Assembly (NCBI RefSeq): GCF_014873755.1 | Contig: NZ_JADBEG010000001.1 | Span: 2,668,501-2,732,500, forward strand | DNA: 64,000 bases | Direction: 5' to 3' | DNA from: Amycolatopsis lexingtonensis | Lineage (GTDB): Bacteria > Actinomycetota > Actinomycetes > Mycobacteriales > Pseudonocardiaceae | In this document: positions 23,928-33,114 of the stretch, piece after piece | Numbering within the stretch: position 1 is the stretch's first letter | How the letters are laid out: each line of letters starts with the position of its first letter | Position numbers and translations under genes: made by a program | The notes under the pieces: generated by a model | Seen by the model: the letters and a program-made list of their open reading frames with translations, nothing else | What the model was told of the DNA's origin: nothing | Database searches by the model: none

Positions 23928-26900
23928 ATGCCGGAGGGGAATCCGCTCGTCGCGGACTCGAAGCAGGACCCGGACGGCCCGGGCGCGTTCACCGCCGGCA
24001 ACGGCGACTACGGCTGGGCCGGCGGCATCGGCATCGCCGAATCCTCCATGGACGCCTTCAACGGCATCAAAGACGGCGACTGGGTCTCCGGCGGCCTCGG
24101 CATGCTCTCCCTCGCCGGAGAAATCGCCGGCGCCGCGATCGACCCGTTCGGGTACCTGATGTCGTCGGTCGCGTCGTTCCTGATGGAACACGTGCAGCCG
24201 TTGAAGGACATGCTCGACTCCGTCGCCGGCAACCCGCCGGTCATCCAGTCCTACGCCGACACCTGGGGCAACGTCTCCAAGGCATTGGGCGAACGCAAAA
24301 CCGATTTCGACAACGCGGTCAAGAACGGCACCACCGGCTGGACCGGCGCGGGCGCGGACGCCTACCGGAAGTTCGCCGCGGAGCATTCGGAGGCGCTGTC
24401 GGGGGCGGCGACGGTGGCCGGGGCGATCAGCACGGTCACGATGATCATGGGCCAGGTCGTGTCGTTCGTCCGCGAAACGGTCCGGCAGCTGATCGCCGAC
24501 CTGGTCGGGAAACTGATCGCGTGGGTGATGGAGGAGGTCTTCTCCCTCGGGTTCGGCACCCCGGTGGTGGTCGCGCAGGCGTCGGCGGCGATCGCCAAGT
24601 GGGGGAAGAAGATCGGGGAGCTGCTCAAGAAGCTCACCGACACCATCCGGAAAGTGTCGCCGCTGCTGTCGAAGCTGGTCGACGTCTTCGAGAAGATCGC
24701 GAAGGTGTTCGGGAAGGTCCTGGGGAAGGTCTCCGGCCTGGACGGGCTGAAGGTCAAGGAAGGCGGCTTCGTCCACAAGATCCCCAAGGGTGAAGGTGGC
24801 GGGGTTCATGCCCGGGCCCACGGCGACTCCCCGGATGGGGAGGGGTCGCACTCCGGCGACGGGTCCTCCGGTGGGGACGAGTCCGGGCATCCGGACGGGG
24901 ATTCGCCGAGTTCCGACCCGATGAACACCGAGTCCTCACCGGAGGCGGGGTCCCGCCGCGGCTCCGGCCAGGACGGTTCTTCTTCGCGCGCCGGGGACGA
25001 TTCCCCGGCGGCGCACGGTGGGGAGCCGGACGGCAGCCCGTCGGCGACGCGCACGGAGGAGGGTGCGCCGGGCCGGGGCGGGGATTCGAGCCCGTCGCAC
25101 GCCGGGGACAGCACACCGTCGCGGGCGGGTGAGGGCAGTTCACCGACTCGATCACCCTCCCACTCAGACGATTCCAGCCCCTCGCCCGCCCGGGGCGGCG
25201 AGCCCTCCCACTCCGGAGACAGCAGCCCCTCGCGTGCGGGGGACAACGGCCCGTCGCATGCCGCGGACAGCGCGCCGTCGCGGGCGAGCGACAGCAGCCC
25301 GTCGCCGACTCGCAGCAGCGAGCCGTCCCGTGCCGGGGACAGCAGTCCGTCGCCCACCCGGGGCAGCGAGCCGTCCCATGTCGGCGATTCGGGCCCGTCG
25401 CCTGCCCGGGGCAGCGACAGCACGCCCTCGCACGCCAGCGACAACACCCCCGCGCGGGCGAGCGACGCCAGCCCCTCGCCGACTCGCAGCAGCGAGCCTT
25501 CCCACGCCAGTGATTCGAGCCCGTCGCCCACCCGCAGCGAGCCCTCCCACGCCGGGGACAGCAGCCCGTCGCCGGCCCGCGGCGGCGACCCCAGCCCCGC
25601 CCGCTCGGCGCCGGACGGGCACACCGGCACCGATAGCCCCAGCAGCGTCGCACCTGCCCGGCCCGACGGGACCACCTCCGCCAGCGGCACCGCCCCCACC
25701 GCACCCCGCACCAGCGATCCCGTCCCCGCCCCCCGCGGCGCCGACAGCCCCGGTGTCCCGCCGCAGGGCGGCGCGCCGATGGCCGGTGGGATGCCGCCCG
25801 GCGGCGCACCCGCCGCCGGCGGCGGTGGGCTCGGCGGTGGCGGCACCCCGCGCACCAGCGGCGGGGGCTGGACCGGCACCCCCGGCAGCCCCGGCGCGCA
25901 CACCCCCGACGCACCCGGACGTCCCCGCACCGGCAACGACCTCCCGCCGAGCCGTCCCCGCACCCCGGAGGCACCCGCCCCGGCCGCCCGCGGCTACCGC
26001 CCCGACACCCACACTCCCGGTGCTCGGCCCGGCGCCAACACCTCACCCACCCGGCCCGGCACCCACGCGCCCGGTGCCCGGCCCGGTGCCGACGGCCACG
26101 CACCCGGCACCCACAGCCCCGACAGCAACGGCCACGGCCCCCACGACAACAGCCCCGGCCACCACGGCGCCGACGACCCTGACACCGGTACCCCGCACCA
26201 CAACGAGCCCCTCACCCCCGACGAAATCAACACCCGACACGCCGAACACACCCCCGCCGGCACCTCCTACCACGCCGGCGATCCCGACCTCGGCGACCTC
26301 CCCCACCGCGTCCAACCCGACCCCGATGGCCGCTACACCGTCGACGTCCACGTCACCCCCGACGGACACGCACGCATCGGCGACCGCCTCTACACCCCCG
26401 AACAATTCGCCGACATCCTCCGCCGCAACACCGACTACGACGGCCGCCCCATCCGCCTCATCGGCTGCGACGCCTCCTCCAACGACTTCGCCCACCGCCT
26501 CTCCCGCGAACTCGACACCGAAGTCCTCGCCCCCACCCGACCCGCCTGGACCGACTCCCACGGCCGCGTCTTCTCCTCCGACTACGAAATCGGACCCGAC
26601 GGCCGCATGCGACCCCGCATCCCACCCGACGGCGAATGGAACACCCACCACCCCGACGGCACCACCCACCGCCACGGCGACGACGGGTTCGCGCCCGGCA
26701 GCCACGACGCCGACGCCGACACCGCGCGAGCCCGGGGTGACGACGCGCACAAGAAGAAGGTCCACGAAGAACTCCTCGAAAAACTCAACAAGCACGACGA
26801 CGAAGCCAAGGAACTGCTCCGCAAGTACTGGCGGCAGATCGAGGGCGACGACCAGGTCATCAGCCGCCGGCGGACCAACGCCGAGCACGAAGGCGTCGAG

Positions 26901-27680
26901 CTGCCGGTGCTGCGCCGCAACGAAAACGGCGACTACGAGATCCACCAGCCCGCCAACGCCGGCAACAACGTCCGGTCCGAGTTCATCGACGGCAGCCGGC
27001 GGACCGGGGGTCGCGACACCGCGCCGCCCGAACTCCTGGAAGACGCCGACATCCTCGCCGCCGGGCGGCCGCACATCTGGTCCTATTTGGACGAAGCCAA
27101 CCACTCGGTGCGCGGGACTCCCCTGCCGGACAGCCGGTTCGAGACGCCGCTCGACGAGTTCGACCAGGCCGGCTTCAACGACGTGCAGAGCAACCACTGG
27201 AACAACAAGCTGGGCGAGCTGGCCGCCGACCACGCCGTCGGCGACGGGCTCGGGCGGGCCGAGTTCGCCGACCGGCCGCTGCGGCCGGTGGACGTGCCCG
27301 ACCGGGGCGCCCACCACTTCGACCGGGTCTACCAGGACCCCGACGGCAACTACGTGATCGTCGAGGCGAAGGGCCCGTCGGCCGGCTACAACGCCAACGG
27401 CGGCTACCAGCAGGGGCACCCCGAATACGTCCGGAACGTCATCGCCAAGATGATCGAACGCGGCGAACCCGAGGCCGCCCACGCACACCTGATGCAGAAG
27501 CAGCTCGACGAAGGCAAGCTGCGCTACTTCTACGTCAAGGCCCAGGTCGAGAAGCCCGATCTCACCGGCTACACCGACGAGCAGCTGCGCGCGATGCCCG
27601 CCGCGCAGCGGCCCGCCGACCGGTACGCCGGTTACGCCGCCTCGGAGTTCGACCTTTCCCTGACGACGCGGCGGCCGTGA
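23928..27680 (+). CDS. WXG-type polymorphic toxin with REase-like C-terminal domain
   Basis: 1250 aa; ATG with GGGAG seven bases upstream. Residues 1-290: helical secretion module with WTGAGADAYRKFA (WXG motif) near 139. ~297-565: Ser/Pro/Asp tandem repeats; ~565-790: Pro/Gly/His-rich linker. ~795-920: a possible caspase-like peptidase with conserved-looking His (TVDVHVTPDGHARIGDR) and Cys (IRLIGCDAS). C terminus: YVIVEAKGPSAGYN then QQGHPEYVRNVI, the D/E-xK pattern of REase-fold toxins. Probably exported by a type VII-like route, possibly self-cleaved to free the nuclease. The tail faces the RHS gene 12 bp away, so no immunity gene directly follows. Confidence 0.85.
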   Translation: MPEGNPLVADSKQDPDGPGAFTAGNGDYGWAGGIGIAESSMDAFNGIKDGDWVSGGLGMLSLAGEIAGAAIDPFGYLMSSVASFLMEHVQPLKDMLDSVAGNPPVIQSYADTWGNVSKALGERKTDFDNAVKNGTTGWTGAGADAYRKFAAEHSEALSGAATVAGAISTVTMIMGQVVSFVRETVRQLIADLVGKLIAWVMEEVFSLGFGTPVVVAQASAAIAKWGKKIGELLKKLTDTIRKVSPLLSKLVDVFEKIAKVFGKVLGKVSGLDGLKVKEGGFVHKIPKGEGGGVHARAHGDSPDGEGSHSGDGSSGGDESGHPDGDSPSSDPMNTESSPEAGSRRGSGQDGSSSRAGDDSPAAHGGEPDGSPSATRTEEGAPGRGGDSSPSHAGDSTPSRAGEGSSPTRSPSHSDDSSPSPARGGEPSHSGDSSPSRAGDNGPSHAADSAPSRASDSSPSPTRSSEPSRAGDSSPSPTRGSEPSHVGDSGPSPARGSDSTPSHASDNTPARASDASPSPTRSSEPSHASDSSPSPTRSEPSHAGDSSPSPARGGDPSPARSAPDGHTGTDSPSSVAPARPDGTTSASGTAPTAPRTSDPVPAPRGADSPGVPPQGGAPMAGGMPPGGAPAAGGGGLGGGGTPRTSGGGWTGTPGSPGAHTPDAPGRPRTGNDLPPSRPRTPEAPAPAARGYRPDTHTPGARPGANTSPTRPGTHAPGARPGADGHAPGTHSPDSNGHGPHDNSPGHHGADDPDTGTPHHNEPLTPDEINTRHAEHTPAGTSYHAGDPDLGDLPHRVQPDPDGRYTVDVHVTPDGHARIGDRLYTPEQFADILRRNTDYDGRPIRLIGCDASSNDFAHRLSRELDTEVLAPTRPAWTDSHGRVFSSDYEIGPDGRMRPRIPPDGEWNTHHPDGTTHRHGDDGFAPGSHDADADTARARGDDAHKKKVHEELLEKLNKHDDEAKELLRKYWRQIEGDDQVISRRRTNAEHEGVELPVLRRNENGDYEIHQPANAGNNVRSEFIDGSRRTGGRDTAPPELLEDADILAAGRPHIWSYLDEANHSVRGTPLPDSRFETPLDEFDQAGFNDVQSNHWNNKLGELAADHAVGDGLGRAEFADRPLRPVDVPDRGAHHFDRVYQDPDGNYVIVEAKGPSAGYNANGGYQQGHPEYVRNVIAKMIERGEPEAAHAHLMQKQLDEGKLRYFYVKAQVEKPDLTGYTDEQLRAMPAAQRPADRYAGYAASEFDLSLTTRRP
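25060..25620 (+). repeat. Degenerate Ser-Pro tandem repeats in the toxin linker
   Basis: Irregular in-frame repetition of GDSSPSP, SEPSHA/SRAGD and SPARG/SPTRS units of ~10-16 codons, repeated at DNA level as gacagcagcccgtcg and cgagccgtcccatg. Low complexity makes this region prone to length changes and assembly error. Confidence 0.85.
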
Positions 27681-27692
27681 CCGGCAGCGGCG

Positions 27693-30600
27693 TCAGCTGA
27701 AGTCGCCCGTGAGGGTGTCCATCTTGGTGCCCTTCGGCGGGAACTGCGGCAGGAAGTTCTTCTCCTTGGCGAAGCCGATGTACTTCTGCACCTCCGGCGT
27801 GAGCCCCTTGTACTCCGCGTTCAGCTCCAGGTGGTCGCGGATGGACCGCTCGAACGGGTTGGGCGAGTTCGGGAACTTGACGTTCGGGCTCGCGTTGACC
27901 GAGTACTCCACGTGCAGGTTCTTGATGTCGTCGCGGACCTTGTTGTACTCGCTGGGGCTGAAGCCGGCCCGCTTGAGGTCGTTGTCCGACGGGAGCTTGG
28001 ACTTCAGCTGGTCGAGGCGGGTGTTGGCGTTCTTCAGCGGGCCCTCGAACGAGCCGGACATGTTCTTGTTCGCCGTCGACGTCAGCGGCGTCATGTTGTC
28101 CGACAGGCCCGGGCCACCGAGGTTGTCGTTCTGCAGGTGGCCGCGGATCCAGCGGTTCTTGCCGTCCGGGTTGTAGCCGTTGACCTTGTTCAGCTCGTTC
28201 TGCAGCTCCGGGCTGTAGCTGGAGTGCTTGGTGTTCTCCAGGTCCTTGACGTCGGTGAGTTCGCCCGGCTGCGGCTTCGAGCCGCCGGGGCGCGGCGACC
28301 CGTCGAGGGTCTGCGTCCCGGACGTCGTGCCACCGCCCTGCGAAGTCGTGCGGCCGCTGACCGGGTCCTTGCTGCCCCACGGCTTCGAGGGACCGCTCGG
28401 CTGGTTCGACGACGTCCCGCCGGAGCCGCTGCCCTTCTTCGGCTTGGTCTTCGGGTACGGCGCCGCCGCCTGGGTGGCCGCCTTCGAGCACTTGCCCGCC
28501 GTCGTGCGGCCGGAGAACCGGCGCTGGTCACCCGGATCCGAGCCGAAGCCGCCGGAAGTCAGGCCGAGCGGGTCGGCCGCCATCAGCGGGTCGCCGACGT
28601 AGGTCAGCGGGTTCGGCGCCGGCGCGAGGCCGAGCGGGTCGGGCGAGATATAGCGGGCGTTGGCCGGGTCGTAGTAGCGGAAGACGTTGTAGTGCAACCC
28701 GGTTTCCCGGTCGAGGTACTGACCGGGGAACCGCAGCGGGGTCTCGGTCGCGCCCGCGCCGGACAGGCCCCACAGGCTCGTGCGCACGGCCCGGACCACC
28801 CCGTCCACGCCCACCAGGTCCACCGGCGTGCCGATGTCGTCGGTGACCAGCGCGGCCAGCCGCGTGCGGCCGTCCGGGGTGGTGACCGCCTGCGCCACCG
28901 GACGGCCGTCGTCGGGGTGGTGCACCCACGTCCACGTCTCGACCGGCGCGCCGCCCAGCGTGTGCCGGGCTTCGACCAGTGCGTTGCCGTCCCAGGTGAA
29001 CTCGACCTGCTCGGCGACCGCGCCCGCCGCGTCGAGGCGCTGCTTCGCGATCCGGCGGTCCAGCGCGTCGTAGTGGTAGCGCCACTCGGCGCCGTCGGGG
29101 GTGCGCACCGCCGTCAGGTGGTCCTGCGCGTCCCAGGCGAACGTCCAGGTCAGGTCCCCGATGGTCCGCCGCACCAGCCGGCCCTGCGCGTCGTGGACGT
29201 AGTGCACCGCGCCGGCCGCCTCCAGCACACCGCCGGTGTAGCGGCGCGGCCCGGCTTCGGGCCCGGTCCCCGGGGACGAGGACACGAGGTGGCCGAGGAC
29301 GTCGTAGGCGTAGTGCTCGGCCGTGCCGGGCCGCAGCACCGCCGTGATCCGGCCGCTCGCGTCGAACTCGTGCCGCACCGCGCCTTCCGGGTCTTCGCGC
29401 GCCACGACGCTGCCGTCCGGACGCCGGTGATAGCGCCGGGTCCCGGCGGGCGTCCGCTGCGCCGCGAGCCGGCCCGCGGCGTCGAACTCCTGCTGCACCA
29501 ACGGGTTCGCCCCGAAGGCGACGGCCACCGTGCGGCCCGCCTCGTCGCGCTGCAGCACCAGGCTCGCGCCCGCGACGTCCAGCAGGTCCATGCCTTCCGT
29601 CCGTCGCCAGTGGACGTCCACTCCGGACGGAGTGCGCCGCCGGGTCGCGGTTTCGCTGTCGTAGCCGAAGGTCGTGGTGCGGCCGCCGGTGGTCTGCCGG
29701 ACGACCCGGCCCTCGGCGTCGTGGGCCAGCTCGACCGCCCCGCCCGGGCCGGCGGCGTGCACGAGCCGGCCGACCGGGTCGTAGCGGTAGGTCTCGGTGC
29801 CCGCGGCGGTGACGCGCTCGGTCAGGTTGCCGAGCGGGTCGTAGCGGTACTCGACGACCTCGCCGGCGGCGTTCTCCATGCGGACCAGCTGCCCGGCGGC
29901 GTCGTAGGCGCAGCGGGTGACCCGGCCGTCGAAGTCGGATTGTGTGAGCAGCCTGCCCTCGGCGTCGTAGGTGTACTCCCAGGTCCGCCCGGCCGGGTCG
30001 GCCACGGCGAGGAGCCGCAGCTCGGTGTCGTAACGGCGGGTCGTGCGCGCGCCCGACGGGTCGGTCGTGGCGACGACCAGGTCGAACGGCCCGCGTTCGG
30101 TGACGGTGACGCGGCCGAGCGCGTCGGTGTGCGACGTCTCCCCGCCCTCGCCGTCGTAGGTCCACAGCTGCCGGGCACCGTCGGCGGCCACGACGGCCCG
30201 CAGGTCGCCCTCGACCGTCCAGGTCAGCGCGGCGCGGCCACCGCCGTCGCGCACCGTGCGCGGCCGGCCGAACAGGTCGGGCTCGGCCGGGGCACCGGGC
30301 GCCCACGGCTGCCCGGCGGTCGGCGGCTGCTCGTCGTCCTGGTCTTCGGCCACGCCCAGCGGATCGGTGTAGGGATCGGGCAGGGCCGTGGCCGGGTAGC
30401 GGCGGCGGAACACTCTCCCGGCGGCCGTGACCTCGATTTCGAGGGCCGTTTCCGTGCGCTCGATCAGCACCACTCGGGTGCCGTCCGGGCGCAGCACCGC
30501 GCGCAGGATCCCGGCGGCGTCGTGCTCGAACTCCGTGCGCCTGCCGAGCGGGTCGGTGCGGGCCAGCAGCCGGTTGTGCGGGCCCCATTCGCTGCGCGTG

Positions 30601-32483
30601 ACGCCGCCGAGCTTGTCGGTCTCGGCCACCACGTTGCCCGCCGCGTCGAACTCGAAGACCTTCCGGTGCCCGAGCGAGTCGGTGGTCGTCGTGCGGCCTT
30701 CGGCGTAGGCGAGGGACCCGTCGAGGTAGCCCTGGTCGCCGACGGTCCGGACGCAGCGGCCGGCGTCGTCGTAGACGTACCGGTACCAGGCGCCGTTGTG
30801 GTCGGTCCAGCCGGTGAGCCTGCCCTCGGCGTCGTGGTCGTAGCGCGCGGGCCGGGGCGTGGAGTTGGTGCGCACGGCGAGGTGCCCGTGCGCGTCGTAG
30901 TCGTAGCGCGCGACCGGCACGTCCCCACCGGGCGAGACGGCCCGCACGGCCCGGACCCGGCCGCCCGCGGTCTCGAACGCGATCCGCGCGCCCGCGGAGT
31001 GGGTCAGCAGCAGGGGCGCGCCGGCGGGGTCGCGGTCGAGTTCGAGGAACTCGCCTTCCTCGGTGCGGACTTCGCGCAGCAGCAGCTCACTGTCGCCGGC
31101 GGGCGCGAAACGCCGGGCCTGCCCGCGGCCGGGATCGGTGACCACGTAGTCGTCGCCGTCGGCGTGCAGCAGGCGAAGCGGCCCGTGCTGGGAACTCGTG
31201 GTGGCGCCCGGTGCGGGCAGCGGGAAGGTCAGCACCATCGCGTCGGCCGAGTGGTAGCGCACCAGGCCGGCGTCGAGGGTCAGCCGTTCGTCGGGCAGCG
31301 CGGTCCAGGACGGGCCGAACCAGCGGCCGTCCCGGTAGGACGACACGTGGTTGCGGGTGATCAGCTCGCCGAGCGCGCCGGGCACCACCAGGTCGACCTC
31401 GGTGAACAGCACGTCGCCGGTCGCGACGTCGATCGGGTCGAACTCGCAGACCTTTTCGTCCGGTTCCTTGGTCTTCGCCGGATCCGGCCCGTCCTTGGGC
31501 TTGCCCTTCGGCGTGCCCGACGGCGTGGTGGAGTTCCCGTCGGGACCGCCACGGGTGGCGGTCGGCGGCGGTTCCGGGCTCTTGGGGGCGTCGTCGGGCC
31601 CCTTCGACGCCGGCGGCGGGTCGGATTTCGGCGGGGTGTCCGGGCCCTTGGCGCCGGAGGTGTGGGTGCCGTCGATCCCCTTGGGGTTGCCGTTGATGTC
31701 GGCGTGCTTCGGCGGGGGCGCGGCCTTGCCCGGCTTGATGTTCTTCAACGCCTTCGCCGCATCCGAGAACAGGTCCCCGGCCCGCTTCAGCAGCGGCACG
31801 AGTGCTTTGAGGGCGGTGACGAGCCGTTTGACCAGGTCAGCGATCTTCGACGCGGTTTTGGCGACGGCGTTGATGACCTGCGGCACCACCCACGTGAGGC
31901 CGATGCCGAGGGTGAACACCACCTGCAACGCCCAGCTGATCAAATGCCCGATCAGCTCCGCGATGATGTCCCGCACCAGCGCCCGCACCGCCGCCACCAC
32001 CTCACCGGCGGTCTTCACCCCACTGGACGCACCTTCGCAGCCTTTCTGCGCGGTCTCCAGCAGGGTGACGGTGTCCTGCGCCCGCTGACGGTAAGTATCA
32101 GCGGCGGGACCGGTCCAGGAGACAGTGTCGGCTTTCACCATCCCGGTCAGGTCCTCGCCGATGCTGCCCAGCTCGGTCGCGACGTTCTTCCACGTCTCGG
32201 ACTGGGCGGCGATCTCATCGGCGTTCCCGGTCAACCCGTTGAGGGCTTCTTTGAGCGGGCCGACGTGTTCCATCAGCCACCCCACCCCGGCGGCGAGGAT
32301 CGCCCCGAACGGGTCCATCGCCATCGACAGGGCGTCGAGGGCGGTGCCGACCGCGCCCATCGCGACGGAGGCCCAGTCGCCTGATTCGATCGCGGATTTC
32401 AGGTCGTTCGCCGATTCCAGCAGCGAGATGCCCGAATACGCCTTGGTCGAGTCCTTGGTCTCAGCGACCAGCGGGTTGCTGAT
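27693..32483 (-). CDS. RHS-repeat polymorphic toxin with WXG-type N terminus
   Basis: 1596 aa if started at 32483. Residues 1-270: helical module paralogous to that of the convergent toxin (NPLVAETK, DPFGAILAAGVGWLMEHV, WTGPAADTYRQRA). ~345: DUF6531-like start (CEFDPIDVATGDVLFTEVDL). ~480-1300: YD/RHS repeats ending RYYDPANARYISPDPLGLA. C terminus: RGHLQNDNLGGPGLSDNMTP, a nuclease-like motif of polymorphic toxins. First ATG is 32360, but homology to the paralogue starts 41 codons earlier at an ATC codon with GGGGAGG nine bases upstream; a stop precedes it. Either AUC initiates or the start codon is mutated. Confidence 0.85.
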   Translation of the reverse strand: MSNPLVAETKDSTKAYSGISLLESANDLKSAIESGDWASVAMGAVGTALDALSMAMDPFGAILAAGVGWLMEHVGPLKEALNGLTGNADEIAAQSETWKNVATELGSIGEDLTGMVKADTVSWTGPAADTYRQRAQDTVTLLETAQKGCEGASSGVKTAGEVVAAVRALVRDIIAELIGHLISWALQVVFTLGIGLTWVVPQVINAVAKTASKIADLVKRLVTALKALVPLLKRAGDLFSDAAKALKNIKPGKAAPPPKHADINGNPKGIDGTHTSGAKGPDTPPKSDPPPASKGPDDAPKSPEPPPTATRGGPDGNSTTPSGTPKGKPKDGPDPAKTKEPDEKVCEFDPIDVATGDVLFTEVDLVVPGALGELITRNHVSSYRDGRWFGPSWTALPDERLTLDAGLVRYHSADAMVLTFPLPAPGATTSSQHGPLRLLHADGDDYVVTDPGRGQARRFAPAGDSELLLREVRTEEGEFLELDRDPAGAPLLLTHSAGARIAFETAGGRVRAVRAVSPGGDVPVARYDYDAHGHLAVRTNSTPRPARYDHDAEGRLTGWTDHNGAWYRYVYDDAGRCVRTVGDQGYLDGSLAYAEGRTTTTDSLGHRKVFEFDAAGNVVAETDKLGGVTRSEWGPHNRLLARTDPLGRRTEFEHDAAGILRAVLRPDGTRVVLIERTETALEIEVTAAGRVFRRRYPATALPDPYTDPLGVAEDQDDEQPPTAGQPWAPGAPAEPDLFGRPRTVRDGGGRAALTWTVEGDLRAVVAADGARQLWTYDGEGGETSHTDALGRVTVTERGPFDLVVATTDPSGARTTRRYDTELRLLAVADPAGRTWEYTYDAEGRLLTQSDFDGRVTRCAYDAAGQLVRMENAAGEVVEYRYDPLGNLTERVTAAGTETYRYDPVGRLVHAAGPGGAVELAHDAEGRVVRQTTGGRTTTFGYDSETATRRRTPSGVDVHWRRTEGMDLLDVAGASLVLQRDEAGRTVAVAFGANPLVQQEFDAAGRLAAQRTPAGTRRYHRRPDGSVVAREDPEGAVRHEFDASGRITAVLRPGTAEHYAYDVLGHLVSSSPGTGPEAGPRRYTGGVLEAAGAVHYVHDAQGRLVRRTIGDLTWTFAWDAQDHLTAVRTPDGAEWRYHYDALDRRIAKQRLDAAGAVAEQVEFTWDGNALVEARHTLGGAPVETWTWVHHPDDGRPVAQAVTTPDGRTRLAALVTDDIGTPVDLVGVDGVVRAVRTSLWGLSGAGATETPLRFPGQYLDRETGLHYNVFRYYDPANARYISPDPLGLAPAPNPLTYVGDPLMAADPLGLTSGGFGSDPGDQRRFSGRTTAGKCSKAATQAAAPYPKTKPKKGSGSGGTSSNQPSGPSKPWGSKDPVSGRTTSQGGGTTSGTQTLDGSPRPGGSKPQPGELTDVKDLENTKHSSYSPELQNELNKVNGYNPDGKNRWIRGHLQNDNLGGPGLSDNMTPLTSTANKNMSGSFEGPLKNANTRLDQLKSKLPSDNDLKRAGFSPSEYNKVRDDIKNLHVEYSVNASPNVKFPNSPNPFERSIRDHLELNAEYKGLTPEVQKYIGFAKEKNFLPQFPPKGTKMDTLTGDFS

Positions 32484-32671
32484 GGCGCCCTACCTCCCCG
32501 TGGAACAGCCTGGAATCACTCCATATAAGCACGGAACCGCGGATGGCCTTCCGGGCGCGCACGGAAGAGAGGTGCCTGGTGCCCGGACGCACCCGAAAGT
32601 GTGCCCGTGGCCACCTGGAGCGAGGGCACACCGAAGTACTCCGGGCCCGACATGGGGGTCGTCAGGGCCCG

Positions 32672-32809
32672 TCACCAGAGATCCTTCAGCTGGTTGATCA
32701 GGTTGACGACCTGCTCGACCAGCGTGAGGGCGATGACGAACGGACTGATGGCTGCCGCGACGCGCAACCTCGTCGTCTTCTTCTCCCGGTGGAACTTCCG
32801 ATGCGCCAT
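32672..32809 (-). CDS. 45-residue basic/hydrophobic peptide
   Basis: Start ATG with GGAG six bases upstream. The N-terminal third is strongly basic (MAHRKFHREKKTTRLR), followed by one hydrophobic helix (VAAAISPFVIALTLVEQVV) and a short polar end. Likely a single-pass membrane peptide. Its leader folds so that the ribosome-binding site is paired (next entry), an arrangement known for type I toxins and riboswitch-controlled genes. No homologue recognised; function unknown. Confidence 0.6.
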   Translation of the reverse strand: MAHRKFHREKKTTRLRVAAAISPFVIALTLVEQVVNLINQLKDLW

Positions 32810-32907
32810 GGACTTCTCCGTGGTTCTGGCCCGCTCGCGCGGGCCGGCTACCCCGGGTTTCCCCGGGGCTCTCGAGCCGGTGCCCGAGAGCTGACGGGGA
32901 GAAGTCC
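32810..32907 (-). ncRNA. Structured leader with three hairpins and a helix hiding the RBS
   Basis: On the minus-strand RNA, GGACUUCUCC (32907-32898) pairs perfectly with GGAGAAGUCC (32819-32810), which contains the Shine-Dalgarno of the 45-aa peptide. Enclosed are hairpin 1 (GCUCUCG/CGAGAGC, 32891-32885 with 32874-32868), hairpin 2 (CCCCGGG-GAAA-CCCGGGG, 32868-32851) and hairpin 3 (GGCCCGC-GCGA-GCGGGCC, 32845-32828). Two have GNRA tetraloops. The fold is a multi-branched junction resembling a riboswitch or RNA thermometer. I do not recognise it as a known class. Confidence 0.6.
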
Positions 32908-33114
32908 TGTCGCCCCGCCAGCGTAGCAATGACCAGGCTTCTCCGGTCGCATTCGTCTTGAACGCGGCTGTCCGGTTTTGTCAGCCGGTGTCCGCCCGTT
33001 GCGGCATCCGGCGTAATTCACCCCCGACCCGGTCACACCGGACGGCGGACCGCCGATACGTCCGGCAGGGATCTTCGTCATGGGGGCGGGGAAGTTCACG
33101 AGGGGGAACGATTC
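32908..33114. other. Divergent promoter region
   Basis: About 205 bases between the structured leader (leftward) and the secreted-protein gene (rightward). Contains GGTGTCCGCC, TCACACCGG and an AT-richer GTAATTCACC stretch, but no consensus -35/-10 pair I can defend. A GAGGGGG ribosome-binding site lies eight bases before GTG 33115. Confidence 0.4.

Noticed and set aside
25060..25620. Repetitive block considered as a CRISPR array
   Set aside because: No constant repeat with unique spacers; the units are irregular coding repeats in phase with the toxin frame.
25018..27357. Alternative plus frame rich in Thr/Pro/Ala over the toxin linker
   Set aside because: Out-of-frame reading of low-complexity DNA; the in-frame product has toxin domains on both sides.
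27831..32384. 1517-codon plus-strand frame opposite the RHS gene
   Set aside because: Antisense shadow of RHS repeats; no start context or recognisable domain.
32810..32907. Assignment of the structured leader to a known riboswitch class (ydaO, cobalamin, SAM-IV)
   Set aside because: The hairpins and junction do not carry the conserved sequences of these classes as I know them.
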